This document shows positions 1 through 10,522 of a DNA stretch of 64,000 nucleotides, one piece after another; the stretch's first letter is position 1, and each line of letters starts with the position of its first letter. The stretch spans positions 1 to 64,000 of the forward strand of contig LSSK01000011.1 of NCBI GenBank assembly GCA_001969505.1. The letters are read 5' to 3'. The notes beneath the pieces were generated by a model. It made no database searches and was not told where the DNA came from. It was given only the letters and a program-made list of their open reading frames with translations. The translations under genes and the position numbers were made by a program. The stretch is from Zancudomyces culisetae. Lineage: Eukaryota > Kickxellomycota > Harpellomycetes > Harpellales > Legeriomycetaceae.

Positions 1-339
1 CAATACGTGAGTTTTAACATTCAGGCGCATAATAGAGATCCCAAGATATTTGGGCCAAATGCGAATGAATTCGACTACAAGCGACATATTCGTCTTGGGC
101 TGAAACTAACAGATGCTTCGTTGGCTAATTTAATGTGGGGTGCTGGGAATCGGGTTTGTCTAGCAAGAATATATGCAGCTGCACTTATGAAGCTGATGTT
201 AGCGATGATCATTAGAAAATACGAGATATGCTCTAACTACTCAATTCAAAAAGACAAACACAGGCAAACCAATTACTCTCACTATACATCACTTAGCGAC
301 TTTTGCATAAACAGGGGACTGTACTTTAAGATTCGTTGA
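1..339 (+). CDS. Cytochrome P450, C-terminal fragment cut by the window edge
   Basis: The open frame enters from the left edge and stops at TGA 337-339, so only the last 112 residues are present and no start is visible. The segment carries NRDPKIFGPNANEF, which fits the P450 region before the haem loop, followed by WGAGNRVCLARIYA. The latter is the haem-ligand loop with the expected G-x-R-x-C core. The usual Phe is Trp and the Gly after the Cys is Ala, both tolerated in fungal P450s. The family binds haem through that Cys and uses O2 and reductase electrons to hydroxylate lipids, sterols or xenobiotics, normally at the ER. The substrate cannot be told. The family call is firm because the loop is intact. 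The subfamily is unknown. Confidence 0.8.
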   Translation, partial: QYVSFNIQAHNRDPKIFGPNANEFDYKRHIRLGLKLTDASLANLMWGAGNRVCLARIYAAALMKLMLAMIIRKYEICSNYSIQKDKHRQTNYSHYTSLSDFCINRGLYFKIR

Positions 340-720
340 TTATGTAGTGTACTACATTTTTTTGTTGCTTTGGTCAATAGCTAATTAAATAAAGTGAAGA
401 TAATGATGTTTTCGATATCCGATCAAAGAGTAAAAGCAGTAGAATAAAGAGAGAGAAAGAGAAAGAGAGAAATAAAAAAGAACAAGGGAAATGAGCAATA
501 AGTAGTGAGTATTGAGTATTTTGTATTGTGTATTGTGTATTGTGTATCAATTTTTTTTTAATGATATTCAATAGTTTTTTTTTCTTGATTTACTAGTAAT
601 TTCTAAAAACACACATTGATGAACCTTTATTTTGCTAGAGATATCAAAGCCTTTACTGAACTCAAAAAAGTATATTAAACAGAATTAAATAAACGCATAG
701 AATTTTAAAAACTGGAATCA
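340..720. other. Convergent intergenic spacer
   Basis: This stretch lies between the P450 stop and the HECT ligase stop, two convergent genes. It holds a purine-rich run of GAGAGAAA type near 445-480, a short GTGTATT tandem near 520-547 and a run of T. I see no gene in it. It most likely supplies the two 3' UTRs. Confidence 0.6.
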
Positions 721-3700
721 TTACGACAATAAAAATCCAGATTTCGAGTTTATTGCATATAGGAGCTTCTCTTTCAGCACAGCGCGGTTAGAGTAAACGG
801 GGAGTTTTAGCAGGTTAACACATGTAGAAGAGGAGGGCAGCCTACCGCATTTAAACTCGTACTCAAAAGAGCCGGCTTCAAGCTGGTTGGTGGAGCTGGA
901 GCCAGGGCTAGAGCTTGGGTTATGGTCTGGCCCAGAAACATTGGGGGACTGTTCGGTGGTTAGCGGAATTCCCTGAATACAGAACTTAGGGTTGAGATTG
1001 GAAAACCCACCCTGTGGAGGCAGCTCGCTGCTTGTAACAAACTTGAGTAGCAACCTCTTTTCATTGTCTTGCAGCGAGTTTTCAACAATATCCCAAAACA
1101 TTTCAATAGTCTTTAGGTGTTTTTTTCTATCCTCTTCCACTTTTCCCTTTGCTCTTTCACTGTCAGCTGTAAATGCGCCAAAATAATTATTCGGTTGGGG
1201 TTGATCAAAAAGACCAGAATAAACTGTGTTTGCCTTCCAGTCAGCTATATCAATAGAACTATAACAGCTCGACCCATTTAGCAGTTCCATTCCCTCAGAA
1301 TAGTTTGCCATACCTGTCAAAAAGGTATTAAGCTCATTGGGACTTGCAAACAAAGCTCTATAGAAACTAAATGGTATAATTGAAAATACACCATCTAAAA
1401 ACGCCATCTGTGACTCACTAAAATTCAAGTTATTCAGCTTAAAGCTAACCATTTGGTGGATGTAGTATTCAACAGACTCGTTCGTAACTTGCTTGAAGTT
1501 ATTGAAGTTTTCTCTAGTTAATTTGACCAGAGGAAAATCAACTCCATATTTCCCCTTAGAACCGCTATCATAGTTAATAACATTGAAATTCAAGTTTTCA
1601 AGTTCAGTGCTATGTTTTTTAAGCCCTAGAGTGTCTAAATCATAAACAAAGCTTTTATCTGCAGAGACGGTAAAGTCTAATCCGTAAAGCAGATCCACCT
1701 GTGAAGCTTTGTCCTTAGATTTAGTATATAATTCAACCAATCCCTTATAAAGCTCATAGTCATATTCGGCCAAATCTTCAAGCCCAAATGACAGTCCCAA
1801 CCAGCGTTTTAAGAAAAAGTCCGAAAATCTTAATGGAAGCTTAACCAAGCGGTAATTAACTAGCGTTTTTGCTACAATTGCCCCCGAGTATCGCAACATC
1901 TGACATCTCTCCTCTCTTCCTCCCTCACTGCCATTGACAAATTCAGTGGGGTGCAATCTGTATTGCTGTTGTTTTTCTACTGAATTTCCACCAACGTCTG
2001 TGATACTTTCCGTATTTTCAGTTAAGGAGAATAAATTGTTTTTGATGTCAAAAATATAGTCTTGAGTAGACTCCATAAACTCTCTGTACACACCTCCTCC
2101 ATCAATCCCTGGCTCGTTAAACCCATGTGCATCTATAAAATTGATTTTGAAATCCAACTTGAAGCCATCTCCTGGTGAAAGATGATTAATCATCGAAGAA
2201 TAATGGTAGTTTTCATTGTGCTCGTTGTCAGTACTCTGTGCATTGCCCAAGAGAATGGGACTCAATACGTTAAACCCATCATAAAACACTTTGTCTCTCC
2301 TCACAGTTAGCGCTACACCTTGATCCAAATGCATAGATGAATGAAGAAACATTGATGAGCCCCGGTGCTGATTGATATAAAACTCGTATATCAGTGTTCT
2401 TATCCTCCCCATATCTTTTCCAATAAGAGCATTAAAAATTGTTACTCGCTCATTTAGTGGAATTACAAATGGCATTTCCATCAAGACTTGTATCCGATTG
2501 TTTATAGTCGACAATGATTTCCCGCTACCGAGGTTAAAACTGTGTACATTCGAACCCACACTATTCGCCCCATTTGCAAAGCCAGACCCACTGGTTCCCA
2601 TACTTCCGTTGCGAGACCCCTCCCTCCGCTCTGTGTCAGTTATACTACCATCCTTTTTCTCACCACTCTCCTCGTTGCTGTTATCACTATCATACTCACC
2701 ATCATCATCATCATCATCATCAATATCCATTGCATCTTTATTTTTTTTTGCAAGGGTATGTTCAAGTGTACTCAGATAGTTTGTAAATTCTTGATCGTTT
2801 ACTATTTTGCTGCTATATCCACCAATAGATAATTGCTGGTACCCACCAATTACCCAGGCATGCTTTGTTCCTGTCCATTTTGTTTTTTCATCCAGTAAAA
2901 AGAGTTTGTATGCCAATGCCACACTTATCTTCTTTAGTCTAGCAAAGTTGCTGCCTTCAACTTTGATTTTGTCTATACCCCTCCACACTATTATAAACCC
3001 GATATTTCTGGCCACTCTTCCCAACCTTCTCATTCCATCTACACTTAACAATATTTCGGGTCCGATGGATTTGTCATTATTGTGGCCAATCAGATCCAAA
3101 AATTCATAACATGTAGTTCTATTGACCTTCTCAAAGACCAACTTCATTAAAAGCTCCAATACCCCCCATTTATCTCTATTCATTTCTATACTCCCATTTT
3201 TTTCAAATGTATTTTTACTAAAGAGTAGCCCCGATTGAAATACATCTGTTGAATATTTATCCGCATTAACCCTCTCTTCACTTAGATTTACAACAAGCTC
3301 CTCGTCTTTGACTATACTCCACATTTCCTCCAAAATCTCTTCGCCCTTTGCGCTATCTAATATAATCATTCTTATGGTCCTCTCTACAGTTTCTTTGCTT
3401 CTTAACATCAGCTTCACAATATAGTTGATTACTTTGAATTTATAACTTTCTGAAACAGTATCCGTTACTATAATGCTCAGTATTCTTTCTATCATTTCTT
3501 GTTCAAAAATCCCTTTGACCATCTTGTACTGTTTGTGGGTATCTTTGTTTGCAATGCTTTTTAGATTGTCTATCCATAAATCTGTTGCCTCTAAATATAA
3601 ACCCATCCACCCTTCATTCCCACCATTTTCTAGTTTTATTCGTGGTATTATGAATCCTGCTATGTTGCTAAGAACATTGAGTCCTGTCGCTTCACGGTCA

Positions 3701-4740
3701 TTTTGCAAATTGCGTCCCACCTTTTCTATTTCTATTATTTTTTTTAATATAGCCCACCATGCCCTTTCTTTTGCAGCTATCTCCAGAACTGCATTATGGA
3801 CACGTATTTGTAGAGGACCTATTAAATATACGAACCCGGGCCTGACTCTTGCCAGCTTCACAGCCAACCCACCAACTTTTGTTACGATTCCTCCCACTAT
3901 ATACTTAATAGTGTTTTTCGATTGTTCTGGATCGTTTTCTGTGCCATCGGCATCTTCAAAGGCCTTTATAATCAAGTAGGATACAAGACCAAGCACATTC
4001 ACACAAATTTCATCTTTATTCAAATAATACTGCTCAAGAAGTTGACCCAAACTCCAAAGGTACCCTTCGGTAGCATTCAAGTCGGAGTAGAATTGGCATT
4101 CCTGTGACCCTAGTCTTATTATTACTTTCAATATATTTAGCAGCGTCTCTGCTCGCTCTTGAGAATCTAATATTTGATAATTATCAAATCCTGCATCGCC
4201 CTTTGTCATCTTTCTCAAAAATACTTTTAAAACGCCAGCAAGTAAATGAATTTTGTAAATTTTGTTGCCTATATATTCATTTTCTGAATTCTTGCTAGGA
4301 TTAAAATCGGAATCCGCATTTACAGCCTCAATATTACCAAATTCGCGTTCCTCGATCATTTTAAGAACCCTTCTTAATAGCATATTGTCTTGTTTTGTTC
4401 TTATCCCCCTAAAAACCACGCTAGATTTTAGTAAGACTTCTAAATAATGATATTGTAGCTTGTAATTGGACCCATTTTCCTTAGTACTTTCATATTCAAG
4501 AATTTCGGATTCCAACCCCTTTTCTTGAAGCACATAAAATGCCCTCCTTTCCACCGCTCTCCGATATTGCGCCTGAATAACCGAGGCTGCTTTGTTTCTT
4601 TGTCTCTCATTCTCTCTTCTTTCCCTTTCTCTAATCGCATTCTTGTACACATCTTTGATACCAGCACTGCCAAGTTTCTCTTTTTTACCACCAAGACTTA
4701 TCCTTGGGGTATTTTTTGTTGAGCCTGTAAACGAGTACAT
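721..4740 (-). CDS. HUL5: HECT-type E3 ubiquitin ligase, UBE3C/Hul5-like
   Basis: A single 1339-residue frame starts at ATG 4740. The N-terminus (FTGSTKN...ISLGGKK) and the following Arg/Glu-rich helix with an IQ-like motif at about residues 51-66 (AASVIQAQYRRAVERR) match the start of UBE3B/UBE3C/Hul5 ligases. The C-terminal third is a HECT domain, containing FNEPGIDGGGVYREF and, near the end, LPSSSTCVNLLKLP. There C1307 is the expected thioester cysteine. The family takes ubiquitin from an E2 onto this Cys and extends chains on substrates; Hul5 works at the proteasome. The protein is longer than human UBE3C (about 1080 residues). Part of the excess is a low-complexity linker with a run of seven Asp near residue 675 and Gly/Ser-rich sequence. 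No intron is needed. Hul5 is the closest named yeast gene, but UBE3B cannot be excluded. Confidence 0.9.
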   Translation of the reverse strand: MYSFTGSTKNTPRISLGGKKEKLGSAGIKDVYKNAIRERERRENERQRNKAASVIQAQYRRAVERRAFYVLQEKGLESEILEYESTKENGSNYKLQYHYLEVLLKSSVVFRGIRTKQDNMLLRRVLKMIEEREFGNIEAVNADSDFNPSKNSENEYIGNKIYKIHLLAGVLKVFLRKMTKGDAGFDNYQILDSQERAETLLNILKVIIRLGSQECQFYSDLNATEGYLWSLGQLLEQYYLNKDEICVNVLGLVSYLIIKAFEDADGTENDPEQSKNTIKYIVGGIVTKVGGLAVKLARVRPGFVYLIGPLQIRVHNAVLEIAAKERAWWAILKKIIEIEKVGRNLQNDREATGLNVLSNIAGFIIPRIKLENGGNEGWMGLYLEATDLWIDNLKSIANKDTHKQYKMVKGIFEQEMIERILSIIVTDTVSESYKFKVINYIVKLMLRSKETVERTIRMIILDSAKGEEILEEMWSIVKDEELVVNLSEERVNADKYSTDVFQSGLLFSKNTFEKNGSIEMNRDKWGVLELLMKLVFEKVNRTTCYEFLDLIGHNNDKSIGPEILLSVDGMRRLGRVARNIGFIIVWRGIDKIKVEGSNFARLKKISVALAYKLFLLDEKTKWTGTKHAWVIGGYQQLSIGGYSSKIVNDQEFTNYLSTLEHTLAKKNKDAMDIDDDDDDDGEYDSDNSNEESGEKKDGSITDTERREGSRNGSMGTSGSGFANGANSVGSNVHSFNLGSGKSLSTINNRIQVLMEMPFVIPLNERVTIFNALIGKDMGRIRTLIYEFYINQHRGSSMFLHSSMHLDQGVALTVRRDKVFYDGFNVLSPILLGNAQSTDNEHNENYHYSSMINHLSPGDGFKLDFKINFIDAHGFNEPGIDGGGVYREFMESTQDYIFDIKNNLFSLTENTESITDVGGNSVEKQQQYRLHPTEFVNGSEGGREERCQMLRYSGAIVAKTLVNYRLVKLPLRFSDFFLKRWLGLSFGLEDLAEYDYELYKGLVELYTKSKDKASQVDLLYGLDFTVSADKSFVYDLDTLGLKKHSTELENLNFNVINYDSGSKGKYGVDFPLVKLTRENFNNFKQVTNESVEYYIHQMVSFKLNNLNFSESQMAFLDGVFSIIPFSFYRALFASPNELNTFLTGMANYSEGMELLNGSSCYSSIDIADWKANTVYSGLFDQPQPNNYFGAFTADSERAKGKVEEDRKKHLKTIEMFWDIVENSLQDNEKRLLLKFVTSSELPPQGGFSNLNPKFCIQGIPLTTEQSPNVSGPDHNPSSSPGSSSTNQLEAGSFEYEFKCGRLPSSSTCVNLLKLPVYSNRAVLKEKLLYAINSKSGFLLS

Positions 4741-5815
4741 TTTGTATATTGTTCTTATAAAGCACTTTAAATCCTCTGTTGCTGCACACCTCCTTCTTTA
4801 ATAAATTAAACTAGTAAAAAAAATATTGTGTCGTGGTAAAATTAATTTGGATTGATTCCTGCCTGTGATATGTTGTGAGTTAGAAAAAAGAGGAAACACT
4901 CTTATACTTACGTGTGACAATTTTTAATTCTAAAGGCAATAATTTTTTTGTTGATTGTACTTCTCCTTGTGTACTATCTGTCTATTTCTGTGTATTTAGT
5001 ACTGAACCCAATCCATCAAATTTGCTTTTAGCTGTTAGTTCTGGCTAACATCAGTTAAGAAGTGTTTGCACTTTTTGACAATAACAAATAACATTGTTCA
5101 ATCTGCATTAATATCCTCAAAAGTGACAAATCTATTCGTTATTTTCTGAAAATGTCATAGGATAAAGCTAACTAATCTTAGTCGAAATATAGCAACGGTT
5201 ATAATTTTTTCACAGATTTATTTACCCAATAAGCACGCATTAGTGTTTCAATAAAAATTGCGGCACGAAAATGAAAAAAAAATTTCCATCAAAAAATCTC
5301 GATGGTTTAAAAAAAAAAATAATTTCCACTTCTTCCAACTCAAGATTTTGAAGAACCGAGAACAAGTTTCCACTCATGTAAGTATTAACATTAATTGATC
5401 ATAAGGTAGCCGACTTCAACTCTGAGGCATATATCTGTATATCATAATGAATTTGCTATGACATGCTACGCTCGAACCTTTTTTACGCGTTCGAATGTGA
5501 ATTATTTTGCTGATTACATTTTGGATTCAAAATTATCAGAGTGGTTAGTGGTTTAATTTGGTTTGGGTTGTAAAGTTGTTAATCTTTATGGATTCAATTT
5601 TATATCAGAGCTATGGGCTGTTAATTCGGAAATTTTCTATTTTGATTATTTTGTGGTAATTAGATTTAAAGCATTTAACTAATAATACCAACTGGTATAC
5701 TATCTTATAGTAAAGACGTCTGGAGATTTAGAAATCGCTATCAACTTTTCGAACAACGAAAATTGTATATTCAGTCCGCTTTTTCAATAACCAACAAAAC
5801 GAAAAATAAGTAAAA
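4741..5815. promoter_or_regulatory. Divergent promoter region and possible RPS12 5' UTR intron
   Basis: About 1.07 kb separates the divergent HECT ligase and RPS12 starts. A perfect GTAAGT donor at 5378 and a TTATAG acceptor ending at 5710, preceded by TTAACTAAT, suggest an intron in the RPS12 5' UTR. This is typical of fungal ribosomal protein genes, but transcript data would be needed to confirm it. No other gene is visible. Confidence 0.4.
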
Positions 5816-6250
5816 ATGTCTTCAGAAGGAGATGTCGTGGCAACTAACAACGAGGTTGAGGTAGTCTCAACTTCAATGAAATCAGGAATGTCTGTTGAGG
5901 ATGCTCTCCAACAGGTCTTGAAGAAGGCTTTGATCCACGGTGGTTTGGCCAGAGGATTGAGAGAATCAGTAAAGGCTCTCGATCGTCGTGATGCATACCT
6001 TTGTGTATTGTGCGAGGCCTGCGAACAAGCCGAGATTGTTACATTGGTTGAGGCTCTTTGTGCCGAACACAAGATCCACCTCATCAAGGTCAGCGATGCC
6101 AAGAAATTGGGTGAATGGGCTGGTCTATGCAAGGTCGATCGTGAGGGTAACGCAAGAAAGGTCGTAGGTGCCAGTGTTGTCGTTGTTAGAAACTGGGGTG
6201 AGGAATCAGAGGGACGTGATGTTTTGCTTGAACACTTCAAGACCCACTAA
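5816..6250 (+). CDS. RPS12: 40S ribosomal protein S12 (eS12)
   Basis: The 144-residue protein is a full-length eS12. It has the family core [20 protein letters not shown], then [14 protein letters not shown], and the end [19 protein letters not shown]. eS12 belongs to the L7Ae/L30e fold and sits on the beak of the small ribosomal subunit in the cytoplasm. The ATG at 5816 is preceded by AGTAAAA and gives the expected N-terminal length, including the variable acidic start. Codon use is visibly richer in G/C third positions than in the surrounding genes, as in eEF1A further along, which fits high expression. The coding part has no intron. Confidence 0.97.
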   Translation: MSSEGDVVATNNEVEVVSTSMKSGMSVEDALQQVLKKALIHGGLARGLRESVKALDRRDAYLCVLCEACEQAEIVTLVEALCAEHKIHLIKVSDAKKLGEWAGLCKVDREGNARKVVGASVVVVRNWGEESEGRDVLLEHFKTH

Positions 6251-6433
6251 ATCTAGCCACTGCTGTTTAGACTTTTTTTTAAATTTGTTTTGCATTTTAA
6301 ATAAAAGGTATTAAACAAAAGGATCCTATTAGTAGATTTTCAATCTTTTCACAGGTATATCTCAGACGATCCTTAGTATGAAGAATATGGGATTGTATTC
6401 CCAATTTGTAAGGTAATAGTTTTTGCTTTTACC

Positions 6434-6665
6434 TTAATGGCTTTGGAGCAATTCAGGCATGTCTATATCTAACACTGTACTTCCGGCTGGAGCACGAGGT
6501 TCTATGTACCATTGTGAGAGCTGATGGAAAATATAGATGTTTAGCTAAATTGGAGTTTGTAATTTTGCTCTTTTCGTATCCCTGGTTTATTATCATAATA
6601 GACCAAGTAAAATAGACAAAGGCTATGAACTCTTCGATTCCACCAGCCCGTTTTCGCGTGTCCAT
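6434..6665 (-). CDS. Possible two-exon small protein (44 residues)
   Basis: I do not recognise this. Exon 1 (6618-6665) encodes MDTRKRAGGIEEFIAF. Exon 2 (6434-6520) encodes LSQWYIEPRAPAGSTVLDID and a few more residues to TAA. The 97-nt intron has a good acceptor (CCATCAG after GCTAAAC) but a poor donor (GTCTAT), and both boundaries are phase 0. The joined peptide reads smoothly and is acidic towards the end. The unspliced frame from the same ATG gives 70 residues of less protein-like sequence. It lies tail to tail with RPS12. It could be a fungal small subunit of some complex or a spurious frame. Confidence 0.35.
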
Positions 6666-7131
6666 CTTGTATTTTGATTAACTTCTTGATACCCCCATTA
6701 TATTATGTCCTGTTTTATTTATTTAGTATACATATATACAAAGTGTGGAGTACTTTTATTGGCTCAATGGCGCATCCTTAAAAGGATAACAATATTTGAC
6801 CCTGTTTAGTATGTTTTATTAAAAAGCATTTTTCACACTAGTTACGAAAACAATATAAAATATTACCCGGTGTTATTAGAGTAAGTATAGTTTTGTCCTT
6901 TTTTTTTGTTGTCAATGTTGATTTATTTAGGTCAAATTTGCTGTTTAGCTTAAACACCATATCTCCAATGGCTCACACTTCGAATTTCTTATAAACCCCC
7001 TATCTCGCTTTTTTTACCTTAACAATTAGATTCTATCTTGTACCTTTTAAATTCAATTGAAACATTAGTAAAACATTATAGTAACAAACATTAGTATTGA
7101 CCTTGCAACTGAGTTTATAAAACTAATTGAA
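6666..7131. other. Intergenic spacer
   Basis: This AT-rich spacer lies between the small minus-strand gene and the Dal5-type transporter, so it would be a shared divergent promoter. I see no coding frame or RNA gene in it. Confidence 0.5.
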
Positions 7132-8823
7132 ATGAGTTATCTTGATAATCCTGCTACTACCTTTGACAAACTTGAGGAGGATTTAGTTGAAGATTGTAAA
7201 GAAGTGATGGTTTTTGGACGAAAATCGAGTTCGGAGTGCAAAGTAGCAGTCGTTAATAACTATCTAAAAAAAGTTGACAGACGTATTGTTCCAATACTCT
7301 CTCTACTATACTTTGGGGCCTTGTTGGACTCTACCAACATAGGCTCTGCACTGATAATGGGACTGCAAAGCGACCTTGAGCTTGTGAATACAGATATTGT
7401 GTTATCTATTATTCTTTTCTACGTATCATATGTCATATCTGAAGGTGAATCTTTTTAAACTAACTTATAAATACCATATTGGAGCAGTGTGGATCTTTTT
7501 TTAGCTATTATTCCTGTAATTGGTCGCCCATACTAATTTTATTTAAAAGTCAGTTTACTATATGATAAATCAAATATAGTTCCAGCAAACTTAATGTTAA
7601 AGTACCTTCAACCGCGGAACTGGTTTTCGATTATTGCAATATCTTGGTCAATATGCACAATCCTTTTGGTTGTAATAAAAAGCGGAGCCGGTTTTGTAGC
7701 TATAAGAGCTCTAATGGGTGCTTTAGAGGCAGGATTAAGCCCTGGTGTGGTTACATATTTACCATTCTGGTACACGCTTGACGAAATTCCAGTAAGAATG
7801 CTTATGTTTTATACAGCCATGGCGTTAGCTGGAGCATTCGGATCACCAATTGCGTATTTACTGAGCGAATTACCTGTAAGTAGCAAGAATATGTATAGAC
7901 AATGTGTATGTATATAACTTTACGCTATTTATGTTTGTTTTTTAAAAACATAGATCCAAGGGTTATTTAAATATCAGCGAATATTTTTGTTTGAAGGAAT
8001 AATGACTCTACTTGTTGGGATTTTAGCCTTTTTTGTACTCCATAATCACCCAGAAACATCTACAATGCTAACAGAGGAAGAGCGTATTATTTCTACAAGG
8101 CGTATTCGCGAATCGCATGGATTGGCGACAAAGGCCAAGATAAATATAAAGCAAATGTCAAAAGATATAAGAGAGTGGAAATTGATTCCTTTTACAATTA
8201 TGCTTTTCAGCATCAACTATGCAATTAGTGTTGTTGGTATATTTGGACCGACGCTCATAAATAACATGGGCTTTTCAACAAAAGTATCATTACTCCTCTC
8301 TTCTTTACCAGCTTTAACTTCTTTGTTTATGCTATTTGTATCCATCAGGCTGGTAAAAATAATCCCATATTACCTCCTTATTACACTTAATTGTACTGTG
8401 ATCATAATAGCTTATAGTATAGTTGGGTTTTTCGGGGGACCTGTATTAAAAATAATATGTTTAGCTCTTGGTGGATTTGGTGGAATCCCCAATCTATCTA
8501 TAATGATGACATGGGCATCGGTAAACATGGGAGGAACAGCAAAGAGATTGATATCAATTGCTGCTATATGCACACTTTCCTCGGTGGGAAATATGACAGC
8601 ACCTGTGCTATTTACTGGAAGCTACGCACCTAAGTTCCTTGAGGGCGGGCTTTTATTGATTGCGTCGCAAGTGGGATCTATAATGAGCGCCTTGGTATTG
8701 GGATATCACTTCAAACACACGAATAAATACAGAGATGAGCATCCAGTTAGCGTTTCTCATCTTACCGAAGGGGAGCAAGTAGAATTGAACGACTATCATC
8801 CTAACTTTAGATACAGATTATGA
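7132..8823 (+). CDS. MFS transporter, Dal5/Tna1-type anion:cation symporter
   Basis: I propose three exons: 7132-7444, 7580-7875 and 7954-8823, giving 492 residues. Donors are GTGAAT and GTAAGT, and acceptors are ATATAG and ACATAG. The first intron splits a Val codon and restores the family motif ISEVPANLMLKY. Before it stand KKVDRRIVPILSLLYF and LLDSTNIGSA, typical of the first membrane helix. Exon 2 has GLSPGVVTYLPFWY, a hallmark of this symporter family. The cytoplasmic segment NHPETSTMLTEEER opens the central loop. The family moves organic anions such as allantoate, nicotinate or pantothenate across the plasma membrane with protons. The substrate cannot be inferred. About 12 helices are expected, and the length is normal. 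Confidence 0.88.
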
Positions 8824-10522
8824 AGATACTCTTTTTTACGCACTTTAGCATTTTAAACCATTTCTGCTGCGTCTTATAAAATCTCAGACCAAGTCACAAA
8901 TACCTAAGCGATAAAACTTCCAATCCTCCTGCTAAATAGTATATTTATCTAGCAAAAAAAAAATGGTCAGACATTAGGTTCTGGAATTTATTTAGCACCT
9001 ATTAATTATGTCTTGTAAGGAGACACAGGTGAAAAAAACATTTACACTGTTATATTTTAAACAAATATTCCCACAAAACGTCTTTATGAAGAGTGGGCGC
9101 ACAACTATACCCTAGGTGTAGATATATGTGTTCTTTAAAATTTATATATGTCTCAGCCTTGTGTTTTGGCACACGTTCTTATCATACGAGTATGTGGGAT
9201 CTGTTTCAAACTCACTTATTTTCACTTGTAACTGGTGCTTCCTTTAACAAGCATAAAAAGGATGGCATGTTGCGCCATGTGTATTTGTTTGCGCATCATG
9301 AGCATTTGAAAAACAAATTTTTGTACTTGGCTACGAGTACATAATAGAATTATCTTGACTAGATGTATTCCCACAGGTTTACTTCGCCCCAACAGAAAAA
9401 ATAATTAAAATGTTAATTGATCTATTATCTTCCCCAAACAAAAAACATTTGGCCTTTATAAAGCTCTCTCTTTTCCCTTTGATGAGCTTGATAACATTGT
9501 AACACAAATTTTAATTTACGGGTAAACTAAGTAGTTGATTATAAGTGAGATGTGGCATGTGGTTTATGGTCAGATGTAAAGTGGTCAAAAAATAAATAAT
9601 CTAAAGGTAAACAAAACAAGTGTGTCAAACTTGACTCCATACTCTCAAACTCCCTGATGTTTGACTCAAGTTACTTTATTTTTGTAAAATGCTTTCTTCT
9701 ATACAGACCCAATATCTTGTAATATAGTAGCCCTAATATTAAAATAACATTTCCTAAAATCTTTGCTTCTTAGCTTATTTGCCGTTTTGTCATTATCTTT
9801 TCGCTTTTTGTATACAATCTTGTTTGAAAACCAGAACTTTTTTTTCTCTAAAAGCTCGAGTTCCATCTGATAATAAGTAGTAAAACGTAATTAATCAATA
9901 TAATTCTAAAACAAGAGTTTACCCTTGTCTGACAAAAGGTATGCAAATTCGTAATTAAGAAAATCTGCCTTCCCTAAATTTTGTTGTGTTTGTCATTATT
10001 AAAGATAATTAGCAGTTTCTGTAACTTTTCCCTAGCAAATTCTAGTTCATTTATTAGAAATTTACTGTAAGTGGCCAATAAAAAATATTAAAGATAATAT
10101 AACAAATAGCTAACAGATTTGTTCTATAGTTTCAACAAATAACTGGTGGGTTTTTTTTTCCCTCAATCCAAGCAGCTGATGGCTAATTGAAGCGAAATTA
10201 ACTAAATAATAAAAACCAAGTAATAAATACTGGGGCTAGAAGCCAATCACTTAATAGCCGAAAATCATAAATAAACCTGTTGTATGAATTGAGGTGATTA
10301 AAGAACGTTGGAATTATTGCATAAAAACCAAAACGCCCAAGCCCAAGCTTTTATTTTTCTTTATGACATTATTTCATCTTTGAAGCATAATCAAGTTAGC
10401 AAAGAAAAAGGCTCGAACACAAAGAGGGGCTTATATAGGCATCATTGGGGAACCTCTGAATCTCTAAATCACAACGACTTGGAAATTACAATACCTACAT
10501 TCAAATATTGCATGATCACGAT
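8824..10522. other. 1.7-kb AT-rich spacer, no supported gene
   Basis: The only frames here start with TTG or GTG and have no recognisable sequence. The distal part is the promoter of the epimerase gene. I see no RNA gene or repeat. Confidence 0.5.

Noticed and set aside
2498-2832. Plus-strand frames opposite the HECT ligase Asp run
   Set aside because: They are antisense shadows of the poly-Asp coding tract and lack independent features.
9093-9344. 83-codon plus frame in the spacer before the epimerase
   Set aside because: The start codon is not ATG and the sequence shows no domain, signal or splice context.
10508-10522. Upstream start of the epimerase
   Set aside because: The extra five codons begin with TTG; the first ATG at 10523 gives the normal N-terminus just before the Rossmann motif.
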